Shown: in pieces, positions 1-10,374 of the stretch
Layout of the letters: the number at the start of each line of letters is the position of its first letter
Position numbering within the stretch: the stretch's first letter is position 1
Source: Opitutia bacterium
GTDB lineage: Bacteria > Verrucomicrobiota > Verrucomicrobiia > Opitutales > Opitutaceae
DNA length: 64,000 nt
Direction of reading: 5' to 3'
Assembly: GCA_947452315.1 (NCBI GenBank)
Contig: CANGCX010000001.1
Span: 46,766 to 110,765 of the forward strand
Made by a program: the position numbers and the translations under genes
Notes under the pieces: generated by a model
Database searches by the model: none
The model's input: only the letters and a program-made list of their open reading frames with translations
Told to the model about the DNA's origin: nothing

Positions 1-1
1 T

Positions 2-487
2 GAAGCCAATCTCGCGCTGGCTCAGCCGCTCCCACCGTTTAATTTCTTTGATCCAGCGGCACCGATTTACACGCACGATCGCTATCTGCCTGCCTCTAAA
101 CTCAATAATTGCCACATCAATCATGCGGTAATCGGCGACGGATCAATCTTGGCTGATTCTAGCATTAAGCGCTGCGTTTTTGGCATCCGCTCTTTTGTCG
201 CCGAAGGCTGTACCTTGGAGGATAGCATCGTGATGGGTTCGGATTATTATGAAACCGAGGCGCAATTGGCCACGAACACTGAGCGAGGTCGACCACCGCT
301 GGGTGTGGGGAGAAATTGCCGGATTAAAGGCGCGATTATCGATAAAAATGCCCGTATCGGCGACGGATGCACTCTTGATGCGACTGGTAAGGCTGACGGT
401 AAATATGCCAATGGCGTGGTGATCATCCGTGACGGCGTACTCGTCGTGTCCAAGGGAGGTATATTACCGCCTGGAACGGTTGTCTGA
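2..487 (+). CDS. glgC: Glucose-1-phosphate adenylyltransferase, C-terminal part (5' truncated by window edge)
   Basis: Frame open from base 2 (EANLALAQPLPPFNFFDPAAPIYTHDRYLPASKL...) into left-handed beta-helix repeats (VIGDGSILADSSIKRCVFGIRSFV, CRIKGAIIDKNARIGDG) typical of the GlgC C-terminus. Confidence 0.88.
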   Translation, partial: EANLALAQPLPPFNFFDPAAPIYTHDRYLPASKLNNCHINHAVIGDGSILADSSIKRCVFGIRSFVAEGCTLEDSIVMGSDYYETEAQLATNTERGRPPLGVGRNCRIKGAIIDKNARIGDGCTLDATGKADGKYANGVVIIRDGVLVVSKGGILPPGTVV

Positions 488-555
488 CCCGCTTGGGTAG
501 TATGCGCCGTTACCTAACGCGCCAAACGCCCTATTGCCGCGCTCCTGAGCGCGAG

Positions 556-1383
556 CTAGATGCTGCTATCATCACTGCGGCGAGAATATTTGATGAAAAT
601 TAGTCCACCTACGACTAGGAATAACGAATAAAAAGTGCCACGACTCAGGCCCATAATTAAACCTGCGTCAGGTTCTCGAAAAATTTCGCCGATCATGCGC
701 ATGGCCGCGTACGCCAGCCAAAATTCGCCGGTCAACCTTCCTGGTTGGGTACGAATCACAGGGCTACGCCAAAAACGCCATTGGATAAACACCAGCAGCA
801 ATGCACCCTCCAAAGCCGCTTGATATAACTGCGAGGGGTGCCTCGGCAAAATTTGATAAAGTGGTGTATCGGGCGCCGCACTGTGCCGGAAGATAATACC
901 CCAAGGCACATCGGTGATTTTCCCCCAAAGCTCACCGTTAATGAAATTGGCTATCCGGCCAAACATGAGCCCAGCTGCCGCACATGATGCGATGAGATCG
1001 CACACGTGTAAAAATGGGAGCTTTTGCGTTCGCGCGAATCCCCAGATTGCCACGCCCACCCCGATGAACCCGCCGTGACTGGCCATGCCCCCTTCCCATA
1101 ATTTTAATAGCGCTAGCGGATCTGAAAAAAAAGTCTGAGGTTGATATAAAATAAAATAACCTAGGCGGCCACCCAGCAGCACTCCAAACACTAGCCAGAC
1201 GATGAGATCGGGGATTTTTTCCACGCGTAATGCTGAACGACCAGCAAGAGCATAGCTTCGTAGCAACCAGCCGGCTGTGAGAAATCCCAACATGTAGGAA
1301 AGCCCGTAGTAACGGATGCCGATTGTGTCGGTGAACCGAATTAAAAATGGGCTAAGATCGTGCACCCAATAGGCGATGAACAT
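556..1383 (-). CDS. lgt: Prolipoprotein diacylglyceryl transferase
   Basis: Lgt motifs: GIRYYGLSYMLGF, GGRLGYF, MASHGGFIG, GRIANFINGELWG, HPSQLYQA. Confidence 0.95.
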   Translation of the reverse strand: MFIAYWVHDLSPFLIRFTDTIGIRYYGLSYMLGFLTAGWLLRSYALAGRSALRVEKIPDLIVWLVFGVLLGGRLGYFILYQPQTFFSDPLALLKLWEGGMASHGGFIGVGVAIWGFARTQKLPFLHVCDLIASCAAAGLMFGRIANFINGELWGKITDVPWGIIFRHSAAPDTPLYQILPRHPSQLYQAALEGALLLVFIQWRFWRSPVIRTQPGRLTGEFWLAYAAMRMIGEIFREPDAGLIMGLSRGTFYSLFLVVGGLIFIKYSRRSDDSSI

Positions 1384-1397
1384 GGGTTTGATAGAAA

Positions 1398-2444
1398 TTA
1401 GATTTTAGGCTTACTCGACGACTTCGTCGATCGCTGTTGTTGAGACCGAGCGAGTTCGCGCATATCGACGGCGACGTCGTCATTTTCGAAGATTTCGCGG
1501 CCTAAGATATGTTCAATAATGTCTTCCATCGTAAGCACTCCAGCGGTCGCCCCAAATTCATCGACGACTATGAGCATTTTAGTGTGAACCTTTAGGCAGA
1601 GATGTAGGGCTTGAGCGACGGCTATCGTCTCGGGGATGAAATGGGCTTCCGTCATGAGTTGGGCGACGGTCAAAGTGTCCTGATCATTAGCTTTGGCTTT
1701 TAGTAGATCACGTCGTCGCACCAGACCGACGATGTCATCAATATTTCGACCGTACACGGGCATCCGGCCGAAAGGCACGCTGGGTATTTCGCGAAAAACC
1801 TCGGTGATCGTCGCATCGCGGCGTAAAGAGGTGATCACGGTGCGGGGCGTCATCAAGGTGCTCACGCGTACGTTGTCTAACGATAAAGCATTTGTTATGA
1901 TACTCGATTCGCTCTTGGTTAGAGTTCCTTGTTGGGCCCCGCGCTCAGCGAGGAGAAGGATTTCCTCCTCCGAGTGCTGTATCTCAGGTACATCGCGAAT
2001 GAATAACCTTACCACCACGTTGCATAAATACGTGATCGGCACTAGTGCTCGGCGCAGCCACCAAATCGGATACACCACATGCGGCTGCAGTGTTTTACGG
2101 TAAGCCACCCCGAGGCTTTTGGGCAGGACTTCGGAAAAAACCAGCACAGCCAAGGTTAGTAAACCAGAGAGGATACCGACCACCAGTTCATTGAACAACG
2201 TAGCGGCGAGGCTGCCAATTAGCATCGAACCGAGCGTGTTGGCGATGGTGTTGAGAGTTAAAATCGCCGAGATTGTCGCGTCGAGCTCGTGTTTGATGAT
2301 TTCTAAGCGCAGCCCGCGCCGCGGTCGGCTCTTTTTAAGACGCTCGATTTCTGTGACCGAAGTACTGAGCACAATTGCCTCCAGCATCGAACACATGAAA
2401 GAAAGGCCGAGCGTGAGTAGGATTGTGAGGATCAGCCATTGCAT
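1398..2444 (-). CDS. CNNM/HlyC-CorC family membrane protein (DUF21 + CBS domains)
   Basis: N-terminal TM DUF21-like region; CBS pair region VSTLMTPRTVITSLRRDATITEV ... VVDEFGATAGVLTMEDIIEHILG. Confidence 0.9.
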   Translation of the reverse strand: MQWLILTILLTLGLSFMCSMLEAIVLSTSVTEIERLKKSRPRRGLRLEIIKHELDATISAILTLNTIANTLGSMLIGSLAATLFNELVVGILSGLLTLAVLVFSEVLPKSLGVAYRKTLQPHVVYPIWWLRRALVPITYLCNVVVRLFIRDVPEIQHSEEEILLLAERGAQQGTLTKSESSIITNALSLDNVRVSTLMTPRTVITSLRRDATITEVFREIPSVPFGRMPVYGRNIDDIVGLVRRRDLLKAKANDQDTLTVAQLMTEAHFIPETIAVAQALHLCLKVHTKMLIVVDEFGATAGVLTMEDIIEHILGREIFENDDVAVDMRELARSQQQRSTKSSSKPKI

Positions 2445-2550
2445 GACGCTAGTTTATGCACCTACCGCGCTTGGCGAATACAAACTGCGAATCGAAATCA
2501 ACGGGCAAAACAGCCTTGCCGCATTCAACCCTAGCGACCGTAGTTAGAGG

Positions 2551-3654
2551 ATGAGCGAACTACAACGCACTCCGTTGCGCGACTTCCATGCCGCCCATGG
2601 TGCCCGGCTCGTCGATTTTGCGGGATGGGAAATGCCCGTGCAGTACCGAAGTATTTTGGAGGAGCACAAGGTAGTGCGCCGGGCCGCCGGAATGTTCGAT
2701 GTCAGCCACATGGGCGAAGTTGATGTGCGTGGTCCTGAGGCAGCTAAGTTTTTGAATTACCTCGTCACAAACGACATCGATAAACTCTTTCCTGGTCGCG
2801 TGCTTTATTCGCCGATGTGTTATCCTAACGGCGGAGTTGTGGACGATCTGCTTGTTTACATGCGAGGCGCGGAAGATTATTTTTTGTGCATCAACGCAGG
2901 TAACATCGTTAAGGATCTCGCGTGGATCCGTGAGCAGGCCAAAGCGTTTTCTGTTACGATCACGGATCGCTGTTCTGATTACGCCTTACTGGCCATTCAA
3001 GGGCCCAAGGCTTTTGAGATCGTGCAGTCCTTGACTGGTGCGAAACTTGGTCTCGTTAAATATTATCACTTCACCGAGGGTACTGTTGCTGGCGTGCACT
3101 GCTTGATCAGTCGCACGGGTTACACCGGAGAAGACGGTTTCGAGCTATACCATGCGGCCGGCGATGCCGTCGCCTTGGCGGATGCCATTTTGACGGCTGG
3201 GGCTCCTCATGGGCTCGAACTCGCGGGTCTAGGTGCTCGCGACAGCCTCCGACTGGAAGCCGGCTATCCCTTGTATGGCCACGAAATCACGCAAGAAATC
3301 TCACCGCTCACCGCCGGCCTGGGTTGGACAGTCAAATTGAATAAAGGCTCTGATTTCATTGGCCGATCTGCACTTTTGGCGGAGAAGCATAATGGGGCTT
3401 CGCAACAAGTCGTTTTTTTTAAAACAGGCGATCGCCGTATCGTACGCGCTGATACGACAGTCTTGGACGCTGCCGGTTTAATTGTGGGGCGAGTTTTATC
3501 TGGTACGCTTTCGCCCATCCTTAACGAATCTATCGGCTCTGCGCTGGTTGCGACCTCGGCTGCCAATCAGGCTTTAGCAGTAGATATTCGTGGCGCGAAA
3601 TTAAATTTGCACCTCGTAAAACCACCCTTCGTCGCATTGAAAAAATCATCATGA
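2551..3654 (+). CDS. gcvT: Glycine cleavage system aminomethyltransferase T protein
   Basis: LVDFAGWEMPVQY, GMFDVSHMGEVDVRG, ISRTGYTGEDGFELY; ATGA overlap with gcvH. Confidence 0.96.
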   Translation: MSELQRTPLRDFHAAHGARLVDFAGWEMPVQYRSILEEHKVVRRAAGMFDVSHMGEVDVRGPEAAKFLNYLVTNDIDKLFPGRVLYSPMCYPNGGVVDDLLVYMRGAEDYFLCINAGNIVKDLAWIREQAKAFSVTITDRCSDYALLAIQGPKAFEIVQSLTGAKLGLVKYYHFTEGTVAGVHCLISRTGYTGEDGFELYHAAGDAVALADAILTAGAPHGLELAGLGARDSLRLEAGYPLYGHEITQEISPLTAGLGWTVKLNKGSDFIGRSALLAEKHNGASQQVVFFKTGDRRIVRADTTVLDAAGLIVGRVLSGTLSPILNESIGSALVATSAANQALAVDIRGAKLNLHLVKPPFVALKKSS

Positions 3655-4034
3655 GCAACGTCCCTAGCCAACTCCGCTACGCTAAATCACACGAATGGCT
3701 TCATCTCGAAGCCGACGGAACCGCTACCATCGGTATCACTGATTACGCTCAGGCTGCACTAGGTGATATCACCTATGTGCAATTACCTAAGATAGGAGCT
3801 GCGCTAAAGGCGGGTGACACCTTTGGTGTCGTTGAATCAGTCAAAGCTGCCTCGGATCTATACCTGCCAGTTGCCGGAACGATTCTTGCCGTTAACTCAA
3901 CGCTTGATAGCGCGCCCGAAACGGTAAACACCGCACCCTACGAAGGGGGATGGATGTTAAAGCTAAAGCTATCTGATCCGTCGGCGGCTGCTTCGCTTAT
4001 GGACGCTGTTGCGTATCAGAATTCACTCAACTGA
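3651..4034 (+). CDS. gcvH: Glycine cleavage system H protein
   Basis: HEWLHLEADGTATIGITDYAQAALGDITYVQLP; lipoyl-lysine context VVESVKAASDLYLP. Confidence 0.96.
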   Translation: MSNVPSQLRYAKSHEWLHLEADGTATIGITDYAQAALGDITYVQLPKIGAALKAGDTFGVVESVKAASDLYLPVAGTILAVNSTLDSAPETVNTAPYEGGWMLKLKLSDPSAAASLMDAVAYQNSLN

Positions 4035-4118
4035 AGGGTTATTCAATAACCTCTGCTGGCGTGGAGGTGATTTTTGCAAAGCCTCTTCAGCCTCTTCACA
4101 CCGTCTATTCTCATCCCA

Positions 4119-5243
4119 ATGCATCAATCACATCTTCGCGTTTTACGTCCTTTTTTTTTGATTTTGATGGGCCTGCTCTCGTTAGCTGGATGCAAGGACA
4201 AGCGTAGTGAGGTGCGCAAAGCTGCGGCTAATGCCGTGGTGCAACCGGTAGAAGTGATTCCTGTCGTGCGCCAGGATGTCACGGAGACACTGAGCTTGGT
4301 TGGTTCGGTCGCTCCAAATGAATCGGCTAGGATGCGCGCAGAAGTTGCAGGGTTAGTGCGTTCAATACATTTCGAGGAAGGCCAAAAGGTCGCCAAGGGC
4401 CAAATCCTTTTCACAATCGATGACACCGAACTGGTCGCTCAGACTACGCAAGCGCAGGAGGCATTCAAACTAGCCGAAATAAACCTGCAGCGAAGCCTCA
4501 CTTTGTTAGGTGCTCAAAACACAACTCAGGCCGCCCACGATCGAACAATATCAGAATATAATACTGCGAAGGCCCAGCTGACGATGCTGCGTAATCGACT
4601 CGAAAAAACTCAAATTCGGGCGCCCTTCGACGGTTTCATCGGAGCGCGAACCATTTCGCCAGGAGATTACGTCACTAACCAGTCCGCGCTTACGACTATC
4701 GATGATCTCAGTCGTTTAAAACTCGATTTTCAGGTGCCTGAACGCTTCCTGCGCCGCGTCAAAATTGGGACTTCTTTCCTCGTACGCTCGCGCTCTATGG
4801 ATTCAGAAAAAGCAGTAGCGGGTGAAGTTTATTTCGTTAGTTCTGTAATCAATGCAGATACTCGTTCGAGCGAAGCGAAGGGGTATCTGACCAACCCTCC
4901 ACCTGATTTGAAGCCCGGAATGTTTGCCAATGTAGAATTGGTTCTTGCTGTTCATAAGGCGGTTTTGACTGTGCCAGAAGGCTCGATTTTCAATTCCAGC
5001 AAAGGGCCGCAGGTCGTGGTGGTTCGCACGAGCGGTAGCAGCGAACCAACTGCAGATTTTGTCCCCGTTACTCTTGGTTTGCGGAGTAAAGGCCTCGTCG
5101 AGATTGAACCAGTTAAAAAGGAAACCGTGCTCGAGAAAGAATCCGTTGTCTCTTCGGGGGTAGGAGCCCTGATTTTATTTCAAGGAGCCAAGCTAGCGCC
5201 ACGTCCATTACGCAAAGAGTTTCGCGTCGATGGCGCGAATTGA
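4119..5243 (+). CDS. RND efflux periplasmic adaptor (membrane fusion) lipoprotein
   Basis: Lipobox LSLAGC after ATG at 4119 (ORF track starts at 4074); SVAPNESARMRAEVAGLVRSIHFEEGQKVAKGQILFTID; followed by RND permease. Confidence 0.9.
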   Translation: MHQSHLRVLRPFFLILMGLLSLAGCKDKRSEVRKAAANAVVQPVEVIPVVRQDVTETLSLVGSVAPNESARMRAEVAGLVRSIHFEEGQKVAKGQILFTIDDTELVAQTTQAQEAFKLAEINLQRSLTLLGAQNTTQAAHDRTISEYNTAKAQLTMLRNRLEKTQIRAPFDGFIGARTISPGDYVTNQSALTTIDDLSRLKLDFQVPERFLRRVKIGTSFLVRSRSMDSEKAVAGEVYFVSSVINADTRSSEAKGYLTNPPPDLKPGMFANVELVLAVHKAVLTVPEGSIFNSSKGPQVVVVRTSGSSEPTADFVPVTLGLRSKGLVEIEPVKKETVLEKESVVSSGVGALILFQGAKLAPRPLRKEFRVDGAN

Positions 5244-5252
5244 TCGAAGACC

Positions 5253-8200
5253 ATGATTCTTTCTGATCTATCCATCCGCCGCCCGGTCATTTGCTTGGTG
5301 GCCTCCATCATCATCATATTGGTAGGACTGCTGCGCTTTGGCGAAATGCCGGTGCGCGAATACCCCAATATCGATTCGCCGACGGTATCTATTATCGCCA
5401 ATTACCCTGGGGCTTCCGCGCAAGTCGTGGAATCAAAATTGACTGAGCCATTAGAGAAGGAGGTCGCTGCTATCGAGGGTATCCGGCTCATTCGGTCTAA
5501 TTCCGCCGAGCAACGCTCAACCATCACGATTGAATTCAATCTGGGTCGTAACATTGATGAAGCGGCCAATGATATCCGTGACCGCGTGAGTCGGGTGAAA
5601 CTTCCGCCCGAAATTGATGCTCCACGCGTATCAAAAGCTGATCCAGATTCTACGCCAATTTTGTCGTTATCGTTCAATTCTACGCGATTCACGCGATTGG
5701 AAATCGTTGAAATGCTCGACCGCATAGTCGTGCCGCGAGTGCAAACAGTTCCCGGCGTGGGCTCGATTATTGTAGACGGCCCACGTTACGCCATGCGGCT
5801 GTGGATCGATAGTGACCGACTTGCCGCATACAGTCTTACAGTGAGCGACGTGGAGAGCGCCCTGCGTCGGCAAAACGTCGAAGTTCCTAGCGGACGCATA
5901 GAATCCATCACGCGCGAATTCCCCATACGCTTCATTGCCAACTTGAATGAGGTTTCAGAATTCGAGAACCTCATTTTGGCTACTCGAGGCACCTATCAGG
6001 TCAAATTTAGTGACGTTGGTCGCGTCGAACTCGGTGCCGAAGAGTACCGCACGGACACCTTGTTTAAAGGTCGACCCACCGTGGGTGTTCAAATCTTGCG
6101 ACAATCACAGTCCAATTTGCTCGAGACCATCGAAGGTGTAAAAAAACTAATCCCGCTTTTTAAAACGCAGATGCCTGAGGGGATTAATATCGAAGTAAGT
6201 CGTGACGACTCGGCTTATATCTCACGCTCGGTTCAGGAAGTTTATAAAACACTTTACGAGGCTGCGATACTCGTAGTTTTGATGATTTTTTTGTTTTTGC
6301 GCAATTGGCGCGCAACTCTAATCCCCCTCGTTGCTATCCCTGTCTCGATAATCGGATCTTTCGCCATTATCGCGGCGTTGGGATTTTCGATCAATATTCT
6401 TACCCTCCTCGCTTTTGTGCTAGGCATCGGTCTTGTGGTAGACGACGCGATTGTGATGCTGGAAAATATCTACCGGCGAATTGAGCTCGGAGAAGAAGTA
6501 ATCTCGGCCTCCATTTTTGGCGCTCGCCAAGTCGCCTTTGCCGTCATTGCAACCACACTCACACTGGCGGCGGTTTTTGTACCGGTAGCTTTTCAATCTG
6601 GCCAGACAGGGCGTCTATTTTACGAGTTTGGCATCACACTCGCGGTCTCGGTACTTGTTTCGGCCTTTGTCGCTTTGACGCTTACGCCGATGTTGTGTTC
6701 GCGCCTACTTCGGCGCCACGAATCTAATGGAGAGTCTCACGGTTGGTTTTACAATAAAACCGAACCTTTTTTTGTTGGGATGACCGCTGTTTTCGCCCGA
6801 TGTCTGCAAGTTTCGCTGCGTTTCAAATATTCAGTTTTGTTTTTCGGTCTTTGTTTTGCGGTAGGTGGCGGATGGCTCTACACGCAACTTCAACGCGAAC
6901 TCGTTCCGATGGAAGACCGCGGTATTTTTACGATTAATATGGTTCCGCCAGTCGGCTCCACGCCGGAATACCTCAAGCTTTACTCGGCCGAAGCTGAACA
7001 GATGGCGCTTACGATACCAGAAATCGACCGCACGTTCATGCGCATGACCGAGACTAGTTCCTACATCAACGCTACGCTTAAGCTCTGGGAAGACCGCAAA
7101 CGCAAATCGCAGGAGATCACCGTTGATATGCGTAAAATGCTTCAAGCTAAAATGACAGGCGTCCAAGCCTCCGTTGCCGCAGGTCGGCCATTCGGTGGTG
7201 GCGGTGTCAAAGGCGCAGGAGCAGTTCAACTGGTTTTACAAGGACCGGAGTTCGATCAACTTCAAACTTCAGGACAGGAAATTCTGCGTCAGATGCGTGA
7301 GAGCGGTATTTTTGCTCAGCCTCGATTGGACCCTTCGCCGACGAAACCTCAACTGGATGTACGCGTTGATCGGGCTAAAGCCGCAGACTTACGCGTCGCC
7401 GTAAGCGATGTGGCCTCAACGTTAGAAACGATGCTAGGCAGTCGGCGTGTGACTCAATTCCAGCGTGGTAGTCAGCAATACTACGTCATGCTCCAAATCG
7501 AGGATGCCGAGCGGGTCACGCCTAACGATCTAGGCCGTCTTTATGTCAAATCCGGCACTGGGCATCTCGTGCAATTGAGTAATTTAGTTACTTGGTCTGA
7601 GAATACCGTACCGGAGAATTACCCTCACTTTAATCGTCTACGCTCAGTCACGGTTTCTTCTCAATTAGCTGACGGAGTTACTATTGGTGATGCAGTCGAA
7701 TTTTTACAACGTCAGGTTAGGGACGTGTTACCCGTAGGTTATTCGTATTCCTGGGACGGGGAATCACGTCAATATGTCGAAGGAGCCAGTGACACCTCGA
7801 AGCTCTTTGGACTGGCTCTTTTGTTCACGTTTTTGATTTTGGCTGCGCAATTTGAATCCTGGATTCATCCTCTCACTATTCTGACCGGAGTAGTCTTCGC
7901 TGTCGCTGGGGGAATTGCTGTCCTTTACTGTTCCAGATATTGGGGGGTGGCTATGACTGATAATATTTTCTCTAGATTTGGACTCATTCTCCTCATCGGA
8001 CTAGTGGCCAAAAACGGTATTCTAATCGTTGAATTCGCCAATCAGCTTCAAGTGGAAAAAGGAGTCGATGCCGCGCACGCCGTGTTTGAAGCAGCGACAC
8101 TACGTTTCCGACCGATTCTGATGACATCGGTTGCCACCATTCTTGGCGCCGTTCCCATTGCCTTTGCGCACGGCGCTGGCGCCGAGACGCGGAATCCCCT

Positions 8201-8396
8201 CGGTTTGGTTGTTGTCGGTGGATTAAGTATCGCGACCGCGCTCACTCTATTCGTCATCCCAATCGTGTACACGTTGATGGACAGAGCGTGCTTGAGGTTC
8301 ACGGGTAAAACCAGCGCCGATGGTCTTAAACAAGCACACCGTATCGAGCAGGAGACAATGGCACCTTTTCAATCGAACCCGACCGAATCTCGCTGA
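5253..8396 (+). CDS. RND family efflux transporter permease (AcrB/MexF-like)
   Basis: 1047 aa; RRPVICLVASIIIILVGLLRFGEMPVREYPNIDSPTVSI; GIGLVVDDAIVMLENI; GLVAKNGILIVEFAN; two 6-TM halves. Confidence 0.95.
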   Translation: MILSDLSIRRPVICLVASIIIILVGLLRFGEMPVREYPNIDSPTVSIIANYPGASAQVVESKLTEPLEKEVAAIEGIRLIRSNSAEQRSTITIEFNLGRNIDEAANDIRDRVSRVKLPPEIDAPRVSKADPDSTPILSLSFNSTRFTRLEIVEMLDRIVVPRVQTVPGVGSIIVDGPRYAMRLWIDSDRLAAYSLTVSDVESALRRQNVEVPSGRIESITREFPIRFIANLNEVSEFENLILATRGTYQVKFSDVGRVELGAEEYRTDTLFKGRPTVGVQILRQSQSNLLETIEGVKKLIPLFKTQMPEGINIEVSRDDSAYISRSVQEVYKTLYEAAILVVLMIFLFLRNWRATLIPLVAIPVSIIGSFAIIAALGFSINILTLLAFVLGIGLVVDDAIVMLENIYRRIELGEEVISASIFGARQVAFAVIATTLTLAAVFVPVAFQSGQTGRLFYEFGITLAVSVLVSAFVALTLTPMLCSRLLRRHESNGESHGWFYNKTEPFFVGMTAVFARCLQVSLRFKYSVLFFGLCFAVGGGWLYTQLQRELVPMEDRGIFTINMVPPVGSTPEYLKLYSAEAEQMALTIPEIDRTFMRMTETSSYINATLKLWEDRKRKSQEITVDMRKMLQAKMTGVQASVAAGRPFGGGGVKGAGAVQLVLQGPEFDQLQTSGQEILRQMRESGIFAQPRLDPSPTKPQLDVRVDRAKAADLRVAVSDVASTLETMLGSRRVTQFQRGSQQYYVMLQIEDAERVTPNDLGRLYVKSGTGHLVQLSNLVTWSENTVPENYPHFNRLRSVTVSSQLADGVTIGDAVEFLQRQVRDVLPVGYSYSWDGESRQYVEGASDTSKLFGLALLFTFLILAAQFESWIHPLTILTGVVFAVAGGIAVLYCSRYWGVAMTDNIFSRFGLILLIGLVAKNGILIVEFANQLQVEKGVDAAHAVFEAATLRFRPILMTSVATILGAVPIAFAHGAGAETRNPLGLVVVGGLSIATALTLFVIPIVYTLMDRACLRFTGKTSADGLKQAHRIEQETMAPFQSNPTESR

Positions 8397-8418
8397 TCGC
8401 TAACCAGAGCTTAGTTGT

Positions 8419-9708
8419 TTATTTAATCGAATTTGACTCCGTAGGTTCGAGATTTTTTGGGAACGAAACTCCCTCCCAGCGCGCAATCACAGCTGGAGCC
8501 GTGCAATGCCCTAAGACATTTACGCTCGTGCGTATGGGATCAATCAATGCGTCGATACCTAGTAGCAGTCCGAGTCCTTCCATCGGTAAACCGAAACTTT
8601 GAAACAACGCAGTGAGCACAACAAAATTAGCCCGCGGAATACCGGCGACGCCCTTACTCGTAAGTTTTAACGTGAGCAAAATCAGTAATTGTTGATCAAA
8701 CGAGAGCGGGACGTGGGCTGCCTGAGCGACAAACAACGTAGCAAGTCCAAGGAAAAGTGTACTCCCGCACAAATTTAGACTAAGGCTCAATGGAGCAACG
8801 ACACCAAGAATGCGGCTCGGAACACCAAAGCGCTCCATGTTTTCAAGCGTCTGAGGCAGAGCAGCCGCGCTGGAGGTCGTTCCAAAAGCGATCAGGAACG
8901 GTTCCCTTACAAAGTGAATAAATCGGCGGAGAGGGACTCCAAATAGAGCGATTGAGCCACCGAGAAATAATATCAGAAACAAAAGTTCTGCTCCCCAAGC
9001 GGCGATAAAAAGGCGAAACAAGCCGAATAAGACGTCCAAGCCACCGGAAGCGACGGTGCCCGAAATCGCCGCGAATACCGCGAGTGGAGCCAGATACATA
9101 ATCAAGTGGGTGAATCGAAACGCTACACCGACCACTGCATCCGCAAGAGCTAGGACCGGTTTGGCGCGCTCACCCGCGGACAAACACGCCACGCCGAATA
9201 AAAAGCTGAAAACAACGATCTGAAGCACATCGCCCCTAGCCATCGCATCAATGATGCTGGTTGGGAATGCATTCACAAACACGTCGAGAAATGAAAGTTT
9301 TTGCGCGGCCGGAATCGCTTGCGCAGCTAAAGTTACATGCGCACCTGGTTGGAAAATAACTGCTGCGAACCAACCAAGAAGTAGGGCTACGGTAGTCGCG
9401 ACTTCGAAATATAAAAACGATTTCCAGCCCAAGCGACCTAGGTCACGCATGCCGCCGATTCCGCCAACCGCGCGGACTAAGACGCCAAATAAGACCGGCG
9501 CTATGATGGCGCGAATTAAACGCAGGAAAATATCACTGATGAATTTAAGATGTCCTGCCGACTGAGGGGCGAGGAAACCAAAGGCGATACCACCGAGAGC
9601 AGCCAGTAGCATCCACTGCGCTAGAGAAATCTGGGTGATGAACGCGAACGCAGACTTGCGCGGCGTTAATTGGTTTGGAGCAACAGGGCTAGATTGTGTA
9701 AGAGACAT
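8419..9708 (-). CDS. Dicarboxylate/amino acid:cation (Na+ or H+) symporter, SDF/DAACS family
   Basis: Multi-TM; LIRAIIAPVLFGVLVRAVGG, FGTTSSAAALPQTLENMERFGVPSRILGVVAPLSLSLNLCGST motif. Confidence 0.88.
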   Translation of the reverse strand: MSLTQSSPVAPNQLTPRKSAFAFITQISLAQWMLLAALGGIAFGFLAPQSAGHLKFISDIFLRLIRAIIAPVLFGVLVRAVGGIGGMRDLGRLGWKSFLYFEVATTVALLLGWFAAVIFQPGAHVTLAAQAIPAAQKLSFLDVFVNAFPTSIIDAMARGDVLQIVVFSFLFGVACLSAGERAKPVLALADAVVGVAFRFTHLIMYLAPLAVFAAISGTVASGGLDVLFGLFRLFIAAWGAELLFLILFLGGSIALFGVPLRRFIHFVREPFLIAFGTTSSAAALPQTLENMERFGVPSRILGVVAPLSLSLNLCGSTLFLGLATLFVAQAAHVPLSFDQQLLILLTLKLTSKGVAGIPRANFVVLTALFQSFGLPMEGLGLLLGIDALIDPIRTSVNVLGHCTAPAVIARWEGVSFPKNLEPTESNSIK

Positions 9709-9725
9709 GGGGTCAGGTTTTAATT

Positions 9726-10196
9726 TTAGGGTTTAATTAAAGAGGAAGAAATAGAGTTAGTTCGGCGCTGCAGCCAGACTGCAGCCCAAAGCATAAGACA
9801 GGCCCGTATAAGGGCTATAAAGGGCAAATTAATCCAAAGACCACGAGCGGATCCAAAGCAGCCGCAGTTCAAGTCCAAACCTCGAATCATTGCTTGAGTC
9901 AGCATCAGTACAAAAATCGAGGACATGGCCACGGCGAGTAAACTCACGCTCTGGCGCCAAAAACCAGTGATCAAGCCGACACCACAGATCAACTCAAGGC
10001 AGGGGAAGGCGACTGCGATAAGCCTACTGAGGAGATCGGGCATCGGTAGCTCGTAGGCTAGCAGATCGGCATGAAAACCGATGGGGTCAGAAATTTTTAG
10101 AAAACCCGCTAGGCAAAACACCGCGCCTAGCGCCCAACGTACCCCTAGTAGGGACTTGGGTGATATCCGCTGCAGAAATTTCCGGATAGATTTCAA
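9726..10196 (-). CDS. MauE/DoxX-like redox-associated membrane protein
   Basis: 4-TM protein with LDLNCGCFG motif; apparent TTG start overlapping the upstream 59-aa ORF stop. Confidence 0.72.
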   Translation of the reverse strand: MKSIRKFLQRISPKSLLGVRWALGAVFCLAGFLKISDPIGFHADLLAYELPMPDLLSRLIAVAFPCLELICGVGLITGFWRQSVSLLAVAMSSIFVLMLTQAMIRGLDLNCGCFGSARGLWINLPFIALIRACLMLWAAVWLQRRTNSISSSLIKP

Positions 10197-10372
10197 GAAG
10201 CTAACGGAATGACTTTAAAAACCGGAAGCGGGCGGGGGAATACGAGGCGTTGTTTAGGCCGAAACCAATCAAGTGCCAGACCTAGAGCAAGCGAGAGCAC
10301 ACCCAGAATCACTAGTCGAAAGGCCTGTCTTGTTCTCAGCGGGTGCCTCAGCGCGTTGAATATGGGGTGCAT
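10193..10372 (-). CDS. Small single-TM protein (59 aa), not in supplied ORF track
   Basis: Reading the minus strand from the cat at 10370-10372: MHPIFNALRHPLRTRQAFRLVILGVLSLALGLALDWFRPKQRLVFPRPLPVFKVIPLAS*; stop overlaps the TTG start of the MauE-like gene. Confidence 0.55.
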   Translation of the reverse strand: MHPIFNALRHPLRTRQAFRLVILGVLSLALGLALDWFRPKQRLVFPRPLPVFKVIPLAS

Positions 10373-10374
10373 AG

